Source of the DNA: Taxillus chinensis
Taxonomy: Eukaryota > Streptophyta > Magnoliopsida > Santalales > Loranthaceae
Reading direction: 5' to 3'
Assembly: GCA_023512835.1 (NCBI GenBank)
Contig: CM042090.1
Coordinates: 12,927,343-12,991,342, forward strand
Length of the DNA: 64,000 nt
Every line of letters begins with the position of its first letter. The first letter of the stretch is position 1. The position numbers were made by a program, and so were the translations under genes. Of the stretch, positions 11,732-22,769 are shown piece after piece. The notes under the pieces were generated by a model. That model did not search any database and was not told where the DNA came from. It worked only from the letters and a program-made list of their open reading frames with translations.

Positions 11732-12671
11732 CATGGTTCGAAAAAACAAGCCAAGGCAAAGCATGTCTCAGTGTCCAACCGCCTTGAGGCAACGCCCCAA
11801 ATCCCGTACCAGCCGCCCCGCCTCATGGGGGTGACGCAGCCTGAGGCAGGCCGTTTTGGCACCTCATCCCGTACCAGGGATGAGGGATGAGGTGCCTACA
11901 ACGCAGGCAGACGCATTTTTAATAAAAAAAAAAAGCATTACTCGCTAAACAAATTTTACGCATCCTGTATTGCCTCGCCTCGCGCCTCGCATCAAAGAGT
12001 CAAAGCAGTAGTCTCCTCATCGTCGTCGTCGTCCAATCGTCATAGCAGCATCGTCATCCCACCATCGGGCCCGTCCAGCATCATTGCCCCATCCAGCATT
12101 GTCGATCCGAGGAGCATCGTTGCACTATCCAGCATCGTCGCCCCGTCCAACGCATCGTCGGCCCTTCCAACTCCAACACCATCGTTGATCCAAGATAATA
12201 AGCAATTAACTCAATTCTTTTTTAAATGTTAAATAAATCTATAACTTAAATTAAGTTAAATAATTTGATTTTATTTTAAATTTCAATTACGTTTGTTCAA
12301 CGGATTCCATTTAGAAATATGAAAATCAAAGATAATGATGAATCATATTGGGATCCTAATTATCATCCATTAAACACGAACAATAGCTTATTGAAAGAAC
12401 ATTAAATTATCTACTTATTGAATTTTTTGGTTTGATGTATGACTAGACTTAAATTTGAATTTTAGTGAGTGTGAGACTTCATTTGATACTTGTAGTTTGA
12501 TTTTATTATTTTAAAATTAAGTTTGCTCATTTCATTTTATATATTTTGCATATATTTAAAAAGAAATTAGCATCAACAATTGAGACGCCTGCCTCAATCG
12601 CCTCAAGGCGCCCGCCTTGCCATACAACTTCGATTCCATACTTGTACCGCATTTTGTATTTTTGAACCTTG
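11732..12671. mobile_element. hAT-like non-autonomous DNA transposon (940 bp) with 8 bp target duplication
   Basis: The ends are CATGGTTCGAAAAA at 11732 and, inverted, CAAGGTTCAAAAA ending at 12671. Immediately outside both lies GAGAAAAC (11724-11731 and 12672-12679), a perfect 8 bp target-site duplication as made by hAT transposases. Subterminal GCCTTGAGGC-type motifs occur in inverted orientation near 11780 and 12600. The interior has an imperfect palindrome around GGGATGAGG (11860-11900) and a CATCGTCG-rich run (12010-12180). No transposase frame is present, so it needs one in trans. Confidence 0.8.
12010..12185. repeat. CATCGTCG / CCGTCCAGCAT minisatellite-like run inside the hAT-like element
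   Basis: A GC-rich stretch of loosely repeated ~24-27 bp phrases built from CGTCCAGCATCGTCG and CCCCATCCAGCAT variants, starting with a short (CGT)n run. It contrasts sharply with the AT-rich surroundings. It could be a captured Ser/Pro-type coding repeat or an internally grown minisatellite. Confidence 0.55.
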
Positions 12672-12679
12672 GAGAAAAC

Positions 12680-13590
12680 ACAAGTTTGGCCCTTACATGG
12701 GTATTACAAGATCCCATAAATACTTCACTTACAGAAGAAGCACAGAAATGACCTTTTTTATGTAGATAATTCTTCCAGTCTTGGAAGCGGCAACTAGTAG
12801 GTCTGTTTGTAATCATAAAACACCATGATACCCCATCAGACCTAACTTATAGAATATTCTGAGCACAAAAGAAACATGTCAATGCAAATCTTGAAATTTA
12901 ATATGACCTGACGACATAGAAAAGCTGGTATCTGAATTATATATGCAACTCTTCCAACTGTTGCACACTGAAATAAATCAAACCATAGTAACAACCCACA
13001 ATTCCCAAATTTTCTTAGGTGTTCTAGAGGGAATGAAAAACAGTTCATATAAAATTAAAAATTAAAACAAAACAAGATGCAAACTAAATATAAGTACCAA
13101 TTATACAAATTAACCACTGTACGACATGAGGCATTAAGTGATTCAAATTTTTTCTACTTACAGCAAAGGAAGAAACACCCCCCCTACTAAAATTTGCACA
13201 AATCCTTAGTTAAGACCAGCAGACCTTTTGTCATAGACATGCTATAATTTTTTAACCGAATATCACATTCACAAAGAACATAATACTAGAGTTCCAAATT
13301 CATAACTGTATATGGGGGGACCTCCTACAACGAATAATATGATTCACCATGCCACTGAAAATTGAACCATATACCCTAATTAAGACACAAAGCAACAAGG
13401 GAGGAAACAAAGACATTCAAAGCAGGAATTTAAAGGACATATAGAGTATAAAATATTAAAAAAAAAAAGTGAGTAAAAAATGCACCTGGATAGATTCATG
13501 GACACCACTAACAACTAGAATGTCACAAGCTAGTTTCACTTTTCAAGGATCTACCACGCAACACATTTTTATCAATAAAAATAATATAAT
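12680..13590. other. AT-rich interval, no gene seen
   Basis: No coding region, RNA gene or clear repeat. Short open frames at 12842-13048 (minus) and 13469-13663 (plus) have no recognisable features. Confidence 0.4.
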
Positions 13591-13609
13591 CCTAGCTTGG
13601 CTTATAAAT

Positions 13610-13810
13610 GAGCCGACACACTCAACTGCTCACTCGATACCCATTCAGCTAAGCCCGAATTGAGCTCGAGTTCGTTACTAATGAAGCTCGCTCATTACTA
13701 TTGAAGCTCGCTAGAAAATCTGATGACATATACCCAGCTCGCTCGATTAAGCTCGATGGGAACTTGTCAGCTCGACTCGTTTAAATAGAGTTCTTTTAAG
13801 GCTCGCTCAA
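13610..13810. repeat. GCTCG-rich dispersed repeat
   Basis: The words AGCTCG, GCTCGCT and GCTCGA occur more than ten times in 200 bases (for example GAGCTCGAGTTCG near 13661 and CTCGCTCGATTAAGCTCGAT near 13739). Similar GAGCTCGA-rich sequences occur as dispersed repeats in plant genomes. I could not define termini, so the element class is open. Confidence 0.4.
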
Positions 13811-14869
13811 CTTGGTTATAGCACGTTTAAAAATGATATATATAATATATATAATTTTATGTAAGTAAAGTATTTAATAATTTCATATTATTATATTTAT
13901 ACAATATGAAATTATATAAAGAAATATATTATATTATATATTTAGGGTTTTCATATATAAACCCTGTTATCTCACATTTAGGTTTTTTACTCTTTCTATT
14001 CCACACACAACACTAGCGATTGCGACTCCACGCTCCAATCCAGCCGTTCTCTAGCACAACAAAGCTTCCGATCGAACATTGATCCCTCCTGACATCAACA
14101 ATTTAACAGATTTAACATCACTACCTCCCTAAATTTCTTCACTCCGGCGCAACACTCCACCGACTCCAGGCTCCAGTACAACATAGATGCCATAGTCTTA
14201 TTGTCGCTTGCTACGTCTCAATCCAAAGGACCAAATCCCAGTTGTTGCACAGATCCATAGCTCTGGTGTTACTCCCGCCACCTGCAGTTACTCCTACAAC
14301 CCCACAGGTAATATAACACTGCCTAATGTTTGGTTGTTAACATTTCATGTAATTATTCACTTTCTTCATTTAGATCTATTGTCTTTTATATTGTGTTTTA
14401 TTTTGTGTGTTTAGATCTACAGTGATATTTTGATCTACTTGTATGTTTAGATCTACATGATAAGTTTAAATTTACAGGTGATATTTAGATCTATTGGTGA
14501 GCTTGATATCTACGGGTAAGTACACTTGTTCTTTTTGACTCATTTTCAATGCGGATATGGAAATAAAATGACAGGAGGTTCCAGTCTATGACTATTTGAC
14601 AATGCATATTATTAACAATTTATCGCACGGTTATCAGACCATCAGTGTGTTATCTAACCAACAACAAAGCAATCGTTAAGCTTACAATATGGTCAAACAT
14701 TTTGTATTGGTAATAAAGCTGCATCCACTGGTTAGACAAATACACATTTATAATTCGGTCAAATTATGTGGTGCAATAGAATTGTAGTCGTAGACTCCAC
14801 ATGATACTGTGTTTCATCAAAATAATTTTTGAAATTTGTTTTGTATTCAAAAAAGCAAACAGGATTTTG

Positions 14870-16170
14870 CATTTAAGCCATGACGTTAATGACTGGCTTT
14901 ATTTCTGTTGTCTAATGCATTTTTTTGTTTAATGCTGGTTGTAAGTTTGTAATTGTATATTGTTATTTGTAATTTTTTTTTTGTCCAATGATGGTTGTAA
15001 TATTTTTTTTATGACCAAGGAAAACCCCATGCCAGCAGCCGGCATATAAAGAACCCCATGTGTGAGAGCCCCTTACAAGCCCCCCACGCACATATAAAGA
15101 ACCCCAAGTTTTATGCACAGGGAGAGGTTCGAACCAGAAACCTTAGGCTCCGCCGAATTTCCTAGCTTAAAACCAGGCCCACCTCGACCAACTACACTAC
15201 CCCGTGAGGGCAACTTCCTAGCTGGTTGTAATATTTTTTGTTGCCTAACATTGTTTATAATTTTTTTGTTGTCTAATGTTGTAATTTTTTTTTGTTTAAT
15301 GTTTTTTATATTTTTTACTGTCTAATGTCATTTTTTTATCTAATGTTGTTTATAATTTGTTTGGCTGTCTAATACTGTTTTAACTTTTTCATTGTCTGAT
15401 GTTTGTTTTTGGGCTACCTAACGCAGCTTGTAATTTTTTTTATTGTCTAATATTGATTGTAATTTTCTTTTGTCTAATAATGTTTTTAATTTTTTTGTTG
15501 TCTTACGCTGTTCGTATTTTTTTTTTATTTAATGTTGTTATCTAATGATGTTCCCCTATCCTGCTACCTTTCTTCAATCCTTTTGAAAAATGTCATGATC
15601 GAGTTTCTAATCATCAAATTCTTCACCATCACAAGCCTACATGTGTCAGTAAAATTGCTTGGAAGATTCATATACACTTTGCGAACCAGAGTCAAAGCAA
15701 CTTTTGGCAATGACATTTTTACTTCAAAGGTTAAGGACCCTCCATCCTATTTTTATTTTTTTCTAATGTTTGTAATTATTATTATTATTTTCTATCTAAT
15801 GTTGTTTGTGTGCTTGTATTTTTTTTCGAATGCTGGTCGTAATTTTATTTCTGTTATCTAATGCATTTTTTTGTCTAATGCTAGTTGTAAATTTATAATT
15901 GTATAATGTTGTTTGTAATGTTGTTTGTAATTTTATTTTTGTTGTCTAATATTATTTTTTTGTCTAATGCTTATTGTAATTTTTTAATTGTGTAATGTTG
16001 TCTGTAATTTTATTTCTGTTGTTTAATACTATTTTTTTGGTCAAATGCTGGTTGTAATTCTTTAAATGTGTAATATTGTTAGTAATTTTATGTCTGTCAA
16101 TTTAATGCTATTTGTAATTTTATTTTTGTTGTCAAATGTTATTTTTTCTGCTTATTTCCATTTATGGTAA
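14870..16170. repeat. Degenerate ~25-35 bp minisatellite (TGTCTAATGYTGnTTGTAATTTT type)
   Basis: Phrases of the form TGTCTAATG, then TTGTAATTTT, then a short T-run recur some 25 times with variable spacing. They are interrupted by a SINE-like insert (15009-15222) and a non-repetitive stretch (about 15545-15760). Short open frames through it (15532-15861) are artefacts of the repeat. Copies differ strongly, so the array is old. Confidence 0.7.
15009..15222 (-). mobile_element. tRNA-derived SINE inserted in the minisatellite
   Basis: Read on the minus strand there is a box A-like TAGTGTAGTTGGTCGAGG near 15208 and, ~50 bases on, a perfect box B-like GGTTCGAACC near 15130, as in the pol III promoter of tRNA-derived SINEs. 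A non-tRNA body then contains two related GGGGTTCTTTATATG phrases. TGGTTGTAATATTTTTT flanks it on both sides (14992-15008 and 15223-15239), fitting a 17 bp target duplication, although the host array itself carries similar words, which weakens that point. Confidence 0.6.
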
Positions 16171-16179
16171 TTATTTTTA

Positions 16180-17550
16180 TTTTTACTATTACACCTTGGC
16201 TGTATTTTTTCCTGGGATTTCTTTGCAACCAATAGGCATTATCTATTCTATTTTTTAATTTTTTTTACATGAAAGCATTGGCTGTTGGTGCCACAAAGAG
16301 AACCTCAAGGCATTCCAATGCAATTGTTGTCATTGACGACAAGTATGATTTCATACTATGCTAGTAAGATATAATTTTAGAATTGATTTTTTTATTTTTT
16401 CCATTACGCCTTCACTGGCTTCACTGTAAATTTTTTTATTTCTGCATTTTCTCAGCAAGTTCAGGCAGTTTTTATGCTATTGTGGCATCTTCTGTTCTAT
16501 TCTGAGTTTTTTTCTCCTTTGTTCCGAATTTATTCTATATTGTTACTACATCTTCTATTCTGTTTTTTCTTTTGTTCTGAATTTATTACCTTCTGTTCTG
16601 GCATCTGGCCAACTTGGATGAACAAATAGAGACAAAACTGAAACAGCCAGCCCAACTTCAAGTTTCTCCAACTGAACTGGAAGTCCAACGTGTTATTTAT
16701 CACTTGGAATAAAACAAGCATGCTGAAGAATAAATAGCATCCCTTCAAATCTGATGATTATATTTAGTGACTACATTATTTCAATGTTATTTATTTTTAA
16801 AAATCATTATATGTTTAATCTCCCATCTACAACTTTTATAATGTGATAGACGTGATGAAGTAATAATAATCGTATTTTTTCCCATTTTTCCTGATGATTT
16901 TTCACCTCTTCGGTGCAAAAGATTCTACTCTAAAATAGGTGTATGAATGGACATGCCACATGTTTTATCCTCTATCCTTCAGCTAGTTATAATACTTATC
17001 ACGTTTTACTTTGCCTATTAAGGACATTTGTTTGATCATTGACAAAGCAGCTGGAAAATCACGTGGGTATGGTGTTGTGGTTTTGTTGGTGTTGCGGTTT
17101 TGTTGGGGTTACAGAGGCCAGAATGACCATTTCAGGTAATTAAAGGATTCTGCAGTGGCAAGTTTGCAAAAGGAAACACAAGTTGAAATTTGAGGTTCCA
17201 TGGTGGGATCTTCAATTTATATCTCTCCGACAATGGCATCAGTGTGTCGCCTATGCCATCGCCAGAGAAGTTGATTTGTTTAATCCCTCTTTGTTTAGGG
17301 TATGGGCTACAAAGATGAAAATAAAGGCAAAGCAGGAAAGGAAAAAAAAAAAGGGGCACCGGTAAAATATTCACAATTTATTTATCTATTTATTGAATAA
17401 AGACACTTATTATTTCTATCTTAAAAAATACAGTAAATGATGTCTTGAAAGACTATTAAAATAAAATATTTTAAATAAATTGTGGCCTTTTATTATGAAT
17501 GAAGACAATTTTTAAAACCATTTTAATTTTCTGTTTTCTTTAAGCTTTTT
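16180..17550. other. AT-rich right part of the CACTA-like element, no gene seen
   Basis: T-rich DNA with short frames on both strands (16530-16748 minus; 17183-17365 plus / 17132-17374 minus) and no recognisable domains. The last ~130 bases form the right subterminal region ending at the inverted terminus. Confidence 0.4.
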
Positions 17551-17659
17551 TTAGTAGCGTAAAAACCTATTTTCAGGGTGAATTTATACTTAAACTGTAT
17601 TTTTGTAGTCCTTGGACCAAGTTTCCTCAAATAGCATTCGACAAGCCTAACTAGGCAAG

Positions 17660-18170
17660 TACACACAATATGGTCAACCTAACGGTCGATGTGGTTGACT
17701 GGTGTGGTTGATGTGGACAAATTTGGTCGATATGGTCGACCAGGCATGGTCGAGGTGCAATGTGATGGACCTCAACCAAATGGTGTGGTCAACATCAACC
17801 TGTGGAGTGGTCGACCTTGATAACTCGATATTTGTAAGGTGTTTTTGTCGACCTAAATACCCTATTTTTCTAGTTCTTCTCAATTTGATTCCAAAGCTTT
17901 GAAACGCCTTTTTTGAGGTACAGAATATTTTTGCTTGGCATAGAATGTTATTTAATGTGAATATGGTCATAAATTGAGAACCTGATTGGCATTTAGGTGC
18001 CTAGTTTGAGGGTTGGCTGCTCAACTAAGGTCTCAAGTCTCATATAGGACTGGCTAGAGGCTGAGGTCTCCTATATGGCTAGTTGACAACATTGAGGTCC
18101 CATATGAGGCTGGCTTGATGTCGTATTCCCACATATGGCTGGCAGGTTATAGAAGCCTTGCATGCATTCA
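17660..18170. repeat. Short imperfect repeats: TGGTCGA-rich run, then ~40 bp GAGGTCYCATATRGGCTGG phrases
   Basis: At 17660-17830 variants of TGGTCGAC/TGTGGTTGA recur about every 15-20 bases. At 18000-18160 a phrase near GAGGTCCCATATGAGGCTGG recurs four times at ~40-50 base steps. Neither run codes for a recognisable protein; they resemble decayed LTR or minisatellite DNA. Confidence 0.45.
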
Positions 18171-18179
18171 TTAGTTGAA

Positions 18180-19250
18180 GAGGGGTAATGGTGGTGCTCA
18201 TTACTTATCTATTTAGATTGTTTTGTGTTGATTTGATTTGATATGACTATGGTTAACGTACATGGATATATGATTATTTGTAAATTGTAGTGATCACACA
18301 TGTATGACATAGGGCACTATACTAACACATGCATATACTAAACATAATCCTCGAGGTTAGCTAGTCATGGTCGAGTGGTGTGGAGTTGAAGGTCACCTAC
18401 TAGACATTTGTGCTCAACTTACATTGTTGTTACGTCTTTTCAATGACAAGAGGTAGCTACTAGGTTAGCAAAAAACAAATAAAGTATATTAAGAACTTTT
18501 GCTCTGCAAACTAAGTAACTTCTAAAGCCAAAATCTTTGGCATTAGGGATTATGCTAAGCATAAAAACATTTCCATAACTAGATTTGAACTAAAGATTCA
18601 ATTCAGATCTAACTTGAATTAAAATTTTGCTGCCACAGGCACAAGTAGAGGAACATGGAGCTTATATTCAACGGTGTCCTGCAAAACCATATCAACTAAA
18701 GAGCATACAAACCTTAGATTTCTAATATATCCATGGAAAAACAATAAGAAAGAAATCAAAGTGATTAAATCATGAAACAATAGAATTCATGCATAATTAA
18801 AGTTACTTGGAAGTTGGAAAGAAGTACAAAAATTTTACTCATTACAACATTTTAAACTATGATCTAGCATTTTAATACTAGATGCATTTAAGTCCTTACA
18901 ATGCCAAGGTACCCTAATAGGGCTACCAAAAACCCATATCAAATCAATTTGGTTGTTTCCAATTCCAATATTTTCTTCGCATCCAAACAGCCATTCCAGA
19001 TCAACATCATACTCATTGTTAATGAAATTTTGAAATTTGATTTCTTAGAGTCCGATACCTTATGACCTTCACAATTTATCTGCGTCAAATAGAGGATCTC
19101 TGACAACACATATCAAATGAGAACGATTTTTTCCCAATTCCTTTCATTTCTTCTCATTGAAACGACCAATTCAAAGCAAGGTCATATTAATGCTTATGAA
19201 ATCGAACGACATAGACAAAGGATAGGGAAAAAAACAAGAACAAAAAACAA
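18180..19250. other. Intergenic, no gene seen
   Basis: AT-rich DNA without recognisable coding, RNA or repeat features. Confidence 0.4.
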
Positions 19251-19257
19251 ATCTTAC

Positions 19258-19357
19258 TTTTTGGTGGCTTCTGTAGACTTTCGCGGTGATGGAATCAGGG
19301 GCTTTCTCTTCTTCCTCCTCGTAGTCGACAAGATCTTCCTCGTACAGGTCATTTTCT
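19258..19357 (-). pseudogene. Fragment of a UAP56-type DEAD-box RNA helicase (N-terminal exon)
   Basis: On the minus strand this reads YEEDLVDYEEEEEKAPDS followed by ITAKV, the characteristic acidic N-terminus of plant UAP56 (DEAD-box helicase 56/15, an mRNA-splicing and export factor). It ends in a plausible donor (AAAAA|GTAAGA at 19258/19257). None of the helicase core follows in the window, so this is an isolated exon, not a working gene. It lies just downstream, on the same strand, of an NTF2-domain fragment, suggesting that pieces of two unrelated genes were captured together. Recognition rests on one short but distinctive motif. Confidence 0.65.
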
Positions 19358-19430
19358 TCTGTTTCCTATTATTACTATTTTCCTATATTTACTAGTACCA
19401 CAATAATTCCTCCAGTTTCCTATTTCCAAG

Positions 19431-19695
19431 GTTCCATCGTCTTTGGGGTGACCAAGCTTGCTTGAATCTTGGTAAAATTGAAAAACCAGCTGAGGGGATT
19501 CGAGAGGAATATGGTAATATTGCTGAACAATAACATTCCCAACCTAAGAAGAACAAATTTCAACGCGAAATAAGTTTATGAAAAATCGGAAAAAAAAACA
19601 GCAAAGAAACATAATTTGAGTCAGACAACGGTAATCACAACTTGAGGATCAGGGGCTGGAGATCCCGCAGTCGTCTGTTGAGCGGTCGACGCCAT
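19431..19695 (-). pseudogene. 5' fragment of an NTF2-domain (G3BP-like) gene, two exons
   Basis: The first exon (19695-19639) begins at an ATG and reads MASTAQQTTAGSPAPDPQV. It is followed by a GT donor, a ~95-base intron and an acceptor TTCTTAG. The second exon starts at 19543 with VGNVIVQQYYHIPLESPQL and continues FQFYQDSSKLG. This is the start of the NTF2-like domain of plant Ras-GAP SH3-binding (G3BP-like) RNA-binding proteins, which act in stress granules. After about residue 55 similarity stops at GT near 19431 and the frame runs into unrelated AT-rich DNA. The rest of the NTF2 domain and the RRM are absent. Both splice sites survive, so capture or truncation was of genomic DNA, not cDNA. 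Confidence 0.65.
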
Positions 19696-19849
19696 CGCTG
19701 ATCTAACCGAGAGCTAGGAAACCCAGAACAAGAAACAAAACAAAAACAGACACACACACACCCTTAAACAACAACCGAAACCAAAACCTAGAATTTGAGG
19801 GCAAAAAGTCCTGCGACCGACATCGACCGATGATACAGACAATAATTGA

Positions 19850-20190
19850 TGAATCTAGCGAGGTTGGGAGAAAAAAAACAGCAATTGAACCTGCATTTGA
19901 TTGAGGGCGGCGAGGCGAAGAGAGAGGAAGAGAGAAATCTCTGCGCGCGCTCTCTTTCTCTCTCTATCTCTGTGCCAAAATTCGAGGCCGAGTCAGGAGC
20001 GCTGGGAGGAGAGGAGGAGGCCGGCGTAGTAGTCCCGGACGAAGGAGAGGAGGAAACCCCGGAGCGGATGCAGCGGATGGGCGAGGGGGATCTAGATAAT
20101 CTTGAAGGCTTGGCGGAACTGCTGGTTGATGTAGAGAGGGCGAGAGAAGATCTCTGCGCGCTCTCTGGAGGAGCTCTTGTTCGTCGCCAT
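19850..20190 (-). pseudogene. Unrecognised GC-rich coding-like fragment
   Basis: Minus-strand ATG at 20190 opens MATNKSSSRERAEIFSRPL, which runs 32 codons to a stop. After the stop, coding-like GC-rich sequence continues (FLLSFVRDYYAGLLLSS). The plus strand also has a 153-codon frame, 19846-20307, that I regard as its shadow. Composition is unlike its neighbours. With the UAP56 and NTF2 pieces next to it, a third captured gene fragment is likely, but the family is unknown to me. Confidence 0.3.
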
Positions 20191-20329
20191 CGATGGCCGA
20201 GAGAGAGAAGGATCGAGAAGACGACCGGTGAGATATTTTGTTTTTGGGTGAATAGTCACAAATATCCTTATTTAATACGATTTTTTTCCCAGCAACAACA
20301 GCAATGATATTTGAAATAATAAGGTAAAT

Positions 20330-22660
20330 GAAACTGCTTTTATGACCTGATCAACTTATATTTGAATAAATTTAATAAATTTATGTTTATAACTTGCTTT
20401 TCCCATCAACAATGACAGACCACGGGGAGCGTTACCGTCGGCAAGAGCATGTTACTGTCGATATCGTTGTGGCTCAGATATGCAGAAACTGTCTTTGGGG
20501 TGAAAATGGCCCAGGAACAGTGTACTTGCATTATACACATTGTGTTAATATATATTAGTCATTTAGTCGTATCAAACAATCTAACAATAAATTGGATAAG
20601 ATATTCAACGATACGAGCTTCATAGGAATTAGACTTCACAATTTAAACAATAAATAACCAATGCTTACCTCGTCCAAGAGGCAAGCCAATGAGCCCTGGC
20701 CATTATATATAATCATAAAAAAAAAAAAACAGATGAAAAAACTACCCGCCCAAGGTACAGAAGGGCCAATATTTAATTTTCATTGCTGAAGCCGCACGTA
20801 CGAGACATTAATCGTTTAGTTAAAGCCCCCCAAGACTTGGATGTTTTCTTTCCTATGGAAGATTGCCTCCTTTGAAACAAAATGATTTTTTATCAGGATA
20901 GATAAAACTTGCAGTAGTCCTGCAATATATCAACACGGTAACGTTTTGATAAAAGAAACTCAAAAAGAAACTCGTTGTCTCCTGCTCTATTATTCCTGCT
21001 GTCTCTCTCCAGTTTCACCCACTCAAACCATTCCTGCGATTTCTAATTTTGTCGCCCCGAATTCGATCTTGAATGCTCCAACGAGGCTCCCAAATAATTC
21101 GTCGACACCAGAACCTAAGACCTCGGACCGCCTGTTCACGGTCATGCTGGTCGCGTCCCGGTACTGCTCCAACATTGGGATACTGTTGCTTGGCAACTAC
21201 CGCGTGTCACATGATGCTGCAAGCCTGCAAGAGATTTTGCTTTCTTCTTAAGGTAATTAAATGTTTCCTTGTTTAGTGTCCAGACTGAGTGAATTTGAAG
21301 CTTAACTCATTTTCCCCTTTCGCACATGAATTTATATAAGATTTATTTATTTATTTACTACGTATTTATTTACTACGTATTTCCCATTTGACTGAAAATG
21401 TTTGAATTGCCAATGTTAAATCTTCAAGCGTTGAAAAAAATTGTAACACAACTCTATGGAAATATCAAGTTTTTTTTGATAGCTAGACATGCTAAAAGTG
21501 AATTGAATGAGACTCTAGCCTAGGGTGGCATCGTCATATATATATGTTTTTTTTTTAAAAGTAATGATTTGCTTTGAATAAAGGGCAACTTTAGTTTATT
21601 CGATCAATTGTTAGGGGGTTTAGTTTGATAGATTGGAATACAGGGTTGTGTTAGGTTTGAATGGTTGCATTTGATTTTATTGGATTTACAAAATTGAGAG
21701 TGTTAGAGACGGCAACATTTTTTAATAATGCATGATAAAAATTGTCACACGGATTCGATCTCAAATTCCTTAGGGACGGTCCTAAGTCCTAACCCATGCA
21801 TATATGATTTGTGATAATACGAATCATGGATCATCAAATAATATTTTGAACCTTGGATGGATTATGATTTTTCCTAATTACCTGAAGAATATGATTTTTA
21901 AAGTGTGTACGATGGAACTATTTTTAAAGAATATAAAGAATATGAAAAGAACTATTTTTCCATGATTTTTCTAAAGAATATGATTTTTCGTAATATTTTG
22001 TACAATGGAACTATTTTAAAATTTTGAAAAAGAATAATTTTAATTTGTATTTTGTATTTTAATTTATGCTTTCTTTAATGCATAAATAGTGCATAATAAA
22101 AATTGTCATGATTCAATGTCAAATTTGTAAATTAAATGAAACATAATATATATCTAAAGTATATTACATTTTGATACTATAAAAACATAAATTAAAACAA
22201 TAAATCATATGAAAACTTTTCATCACCCTCCAAATTAATTTTAGTATGATCATTGCTCATGTTATGTGAAAACTTTTGTTAGAATTGTATAGAATTATAA
22301 AGAAGAATATGAGCACAATATTTGAATGGAAATTAACAAAAATACACAAATATATAATATAAAAATCTTTTATTAAAGTCAATGTGCATATAATATTAAA
22401 AATATTAGATAAGATGCTAGTGAATAATTTGAAACAACATATTAATCTCAATCAATAAAAATTAAGCAAAAAGAAATTTTCATTAGTTTTCTAAAAAAAT
22501 AGTTTTTTATAATGTGAAAACTAAAATATAAACTTTCAATGTAATATGTACTATACCTGTAAAATTTTACGGCGATCTAATGGTCAATTTTTGTGAAAAT
22601 TTAATTAGAAAAAATTAATTAGATCATTGGAAAATTTTACAGACATGATACATACTACAT
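20330..22660. other. Mostly AT-rich interval with one unrecognised frame
   Basis: A 101-codon plus-strand frame at 20946-21251 is moderately GC-rich and may be an exon fragment, but I recognise no family. 21300-22660 is AT-rich. The phrase TGCATGATAAAAATTGTCA near 21727 recurs in altered form near 22096. No genes are supported. Confidence 0.35.
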
Positions 22661-22769
22661 AAATATTCAATCTAATGGTCGATTTTTAAAATAAATATCG
22701 ACAGAGTCCAAAATAAGCAAGATCACTATAATATTGAGTTGGCCTTGCTCACAGGCGAATCCAGACTCT

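Larger units (their letters stand above)
9979..17559. mobile_element. CACTA-like non-autonomous DNA element (7.58 kb)
   Basis: The left end CACTACTAAAAAAAA at 9979 is matched in inverted orientation by CGCTACTAAAAAAAG ending at 17559. The similarity extends raggedly to about 25 bases, and ATTGTCTTCAT recurs in both subterminal regions. Both ends are flanked by TAA (9976-9978 and 17560-17562), the 3 bp target duplication expected of CACTA elements. TAA would also fit PIF/Harbinger, but the CACTA terminus favours the former. No transposase is visible, and other insertions lie inside. It may be one large non-autonomous element or two unrelated ends that happen to face each other. Confidence 0.45.

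Noticed and set aside
15113..15325. Possible functional tRNA gene at the box A/B-like motifs
   Set aside because: The pol III motifs are present but no cloverleaf can be drawn: no matched acceptor stem and wrong arm lengths. A SINE with a probable target duplication explains it better.
17702..17970. Overlapping plus and minus frames across the TGGTCGA-rich run
   Set aside because: Both are by-products of an imperfect short repeat and show no coding signal.
19846..20307. 153-codon plus-strand frame rich in Glu and Gly
   Set aside because: It overlaps a more coding-like minus-strand fragment, has no recognisable domain and contains low-complexity Ser-Leu runs from a CT repeat. Treated as a shadow frame.
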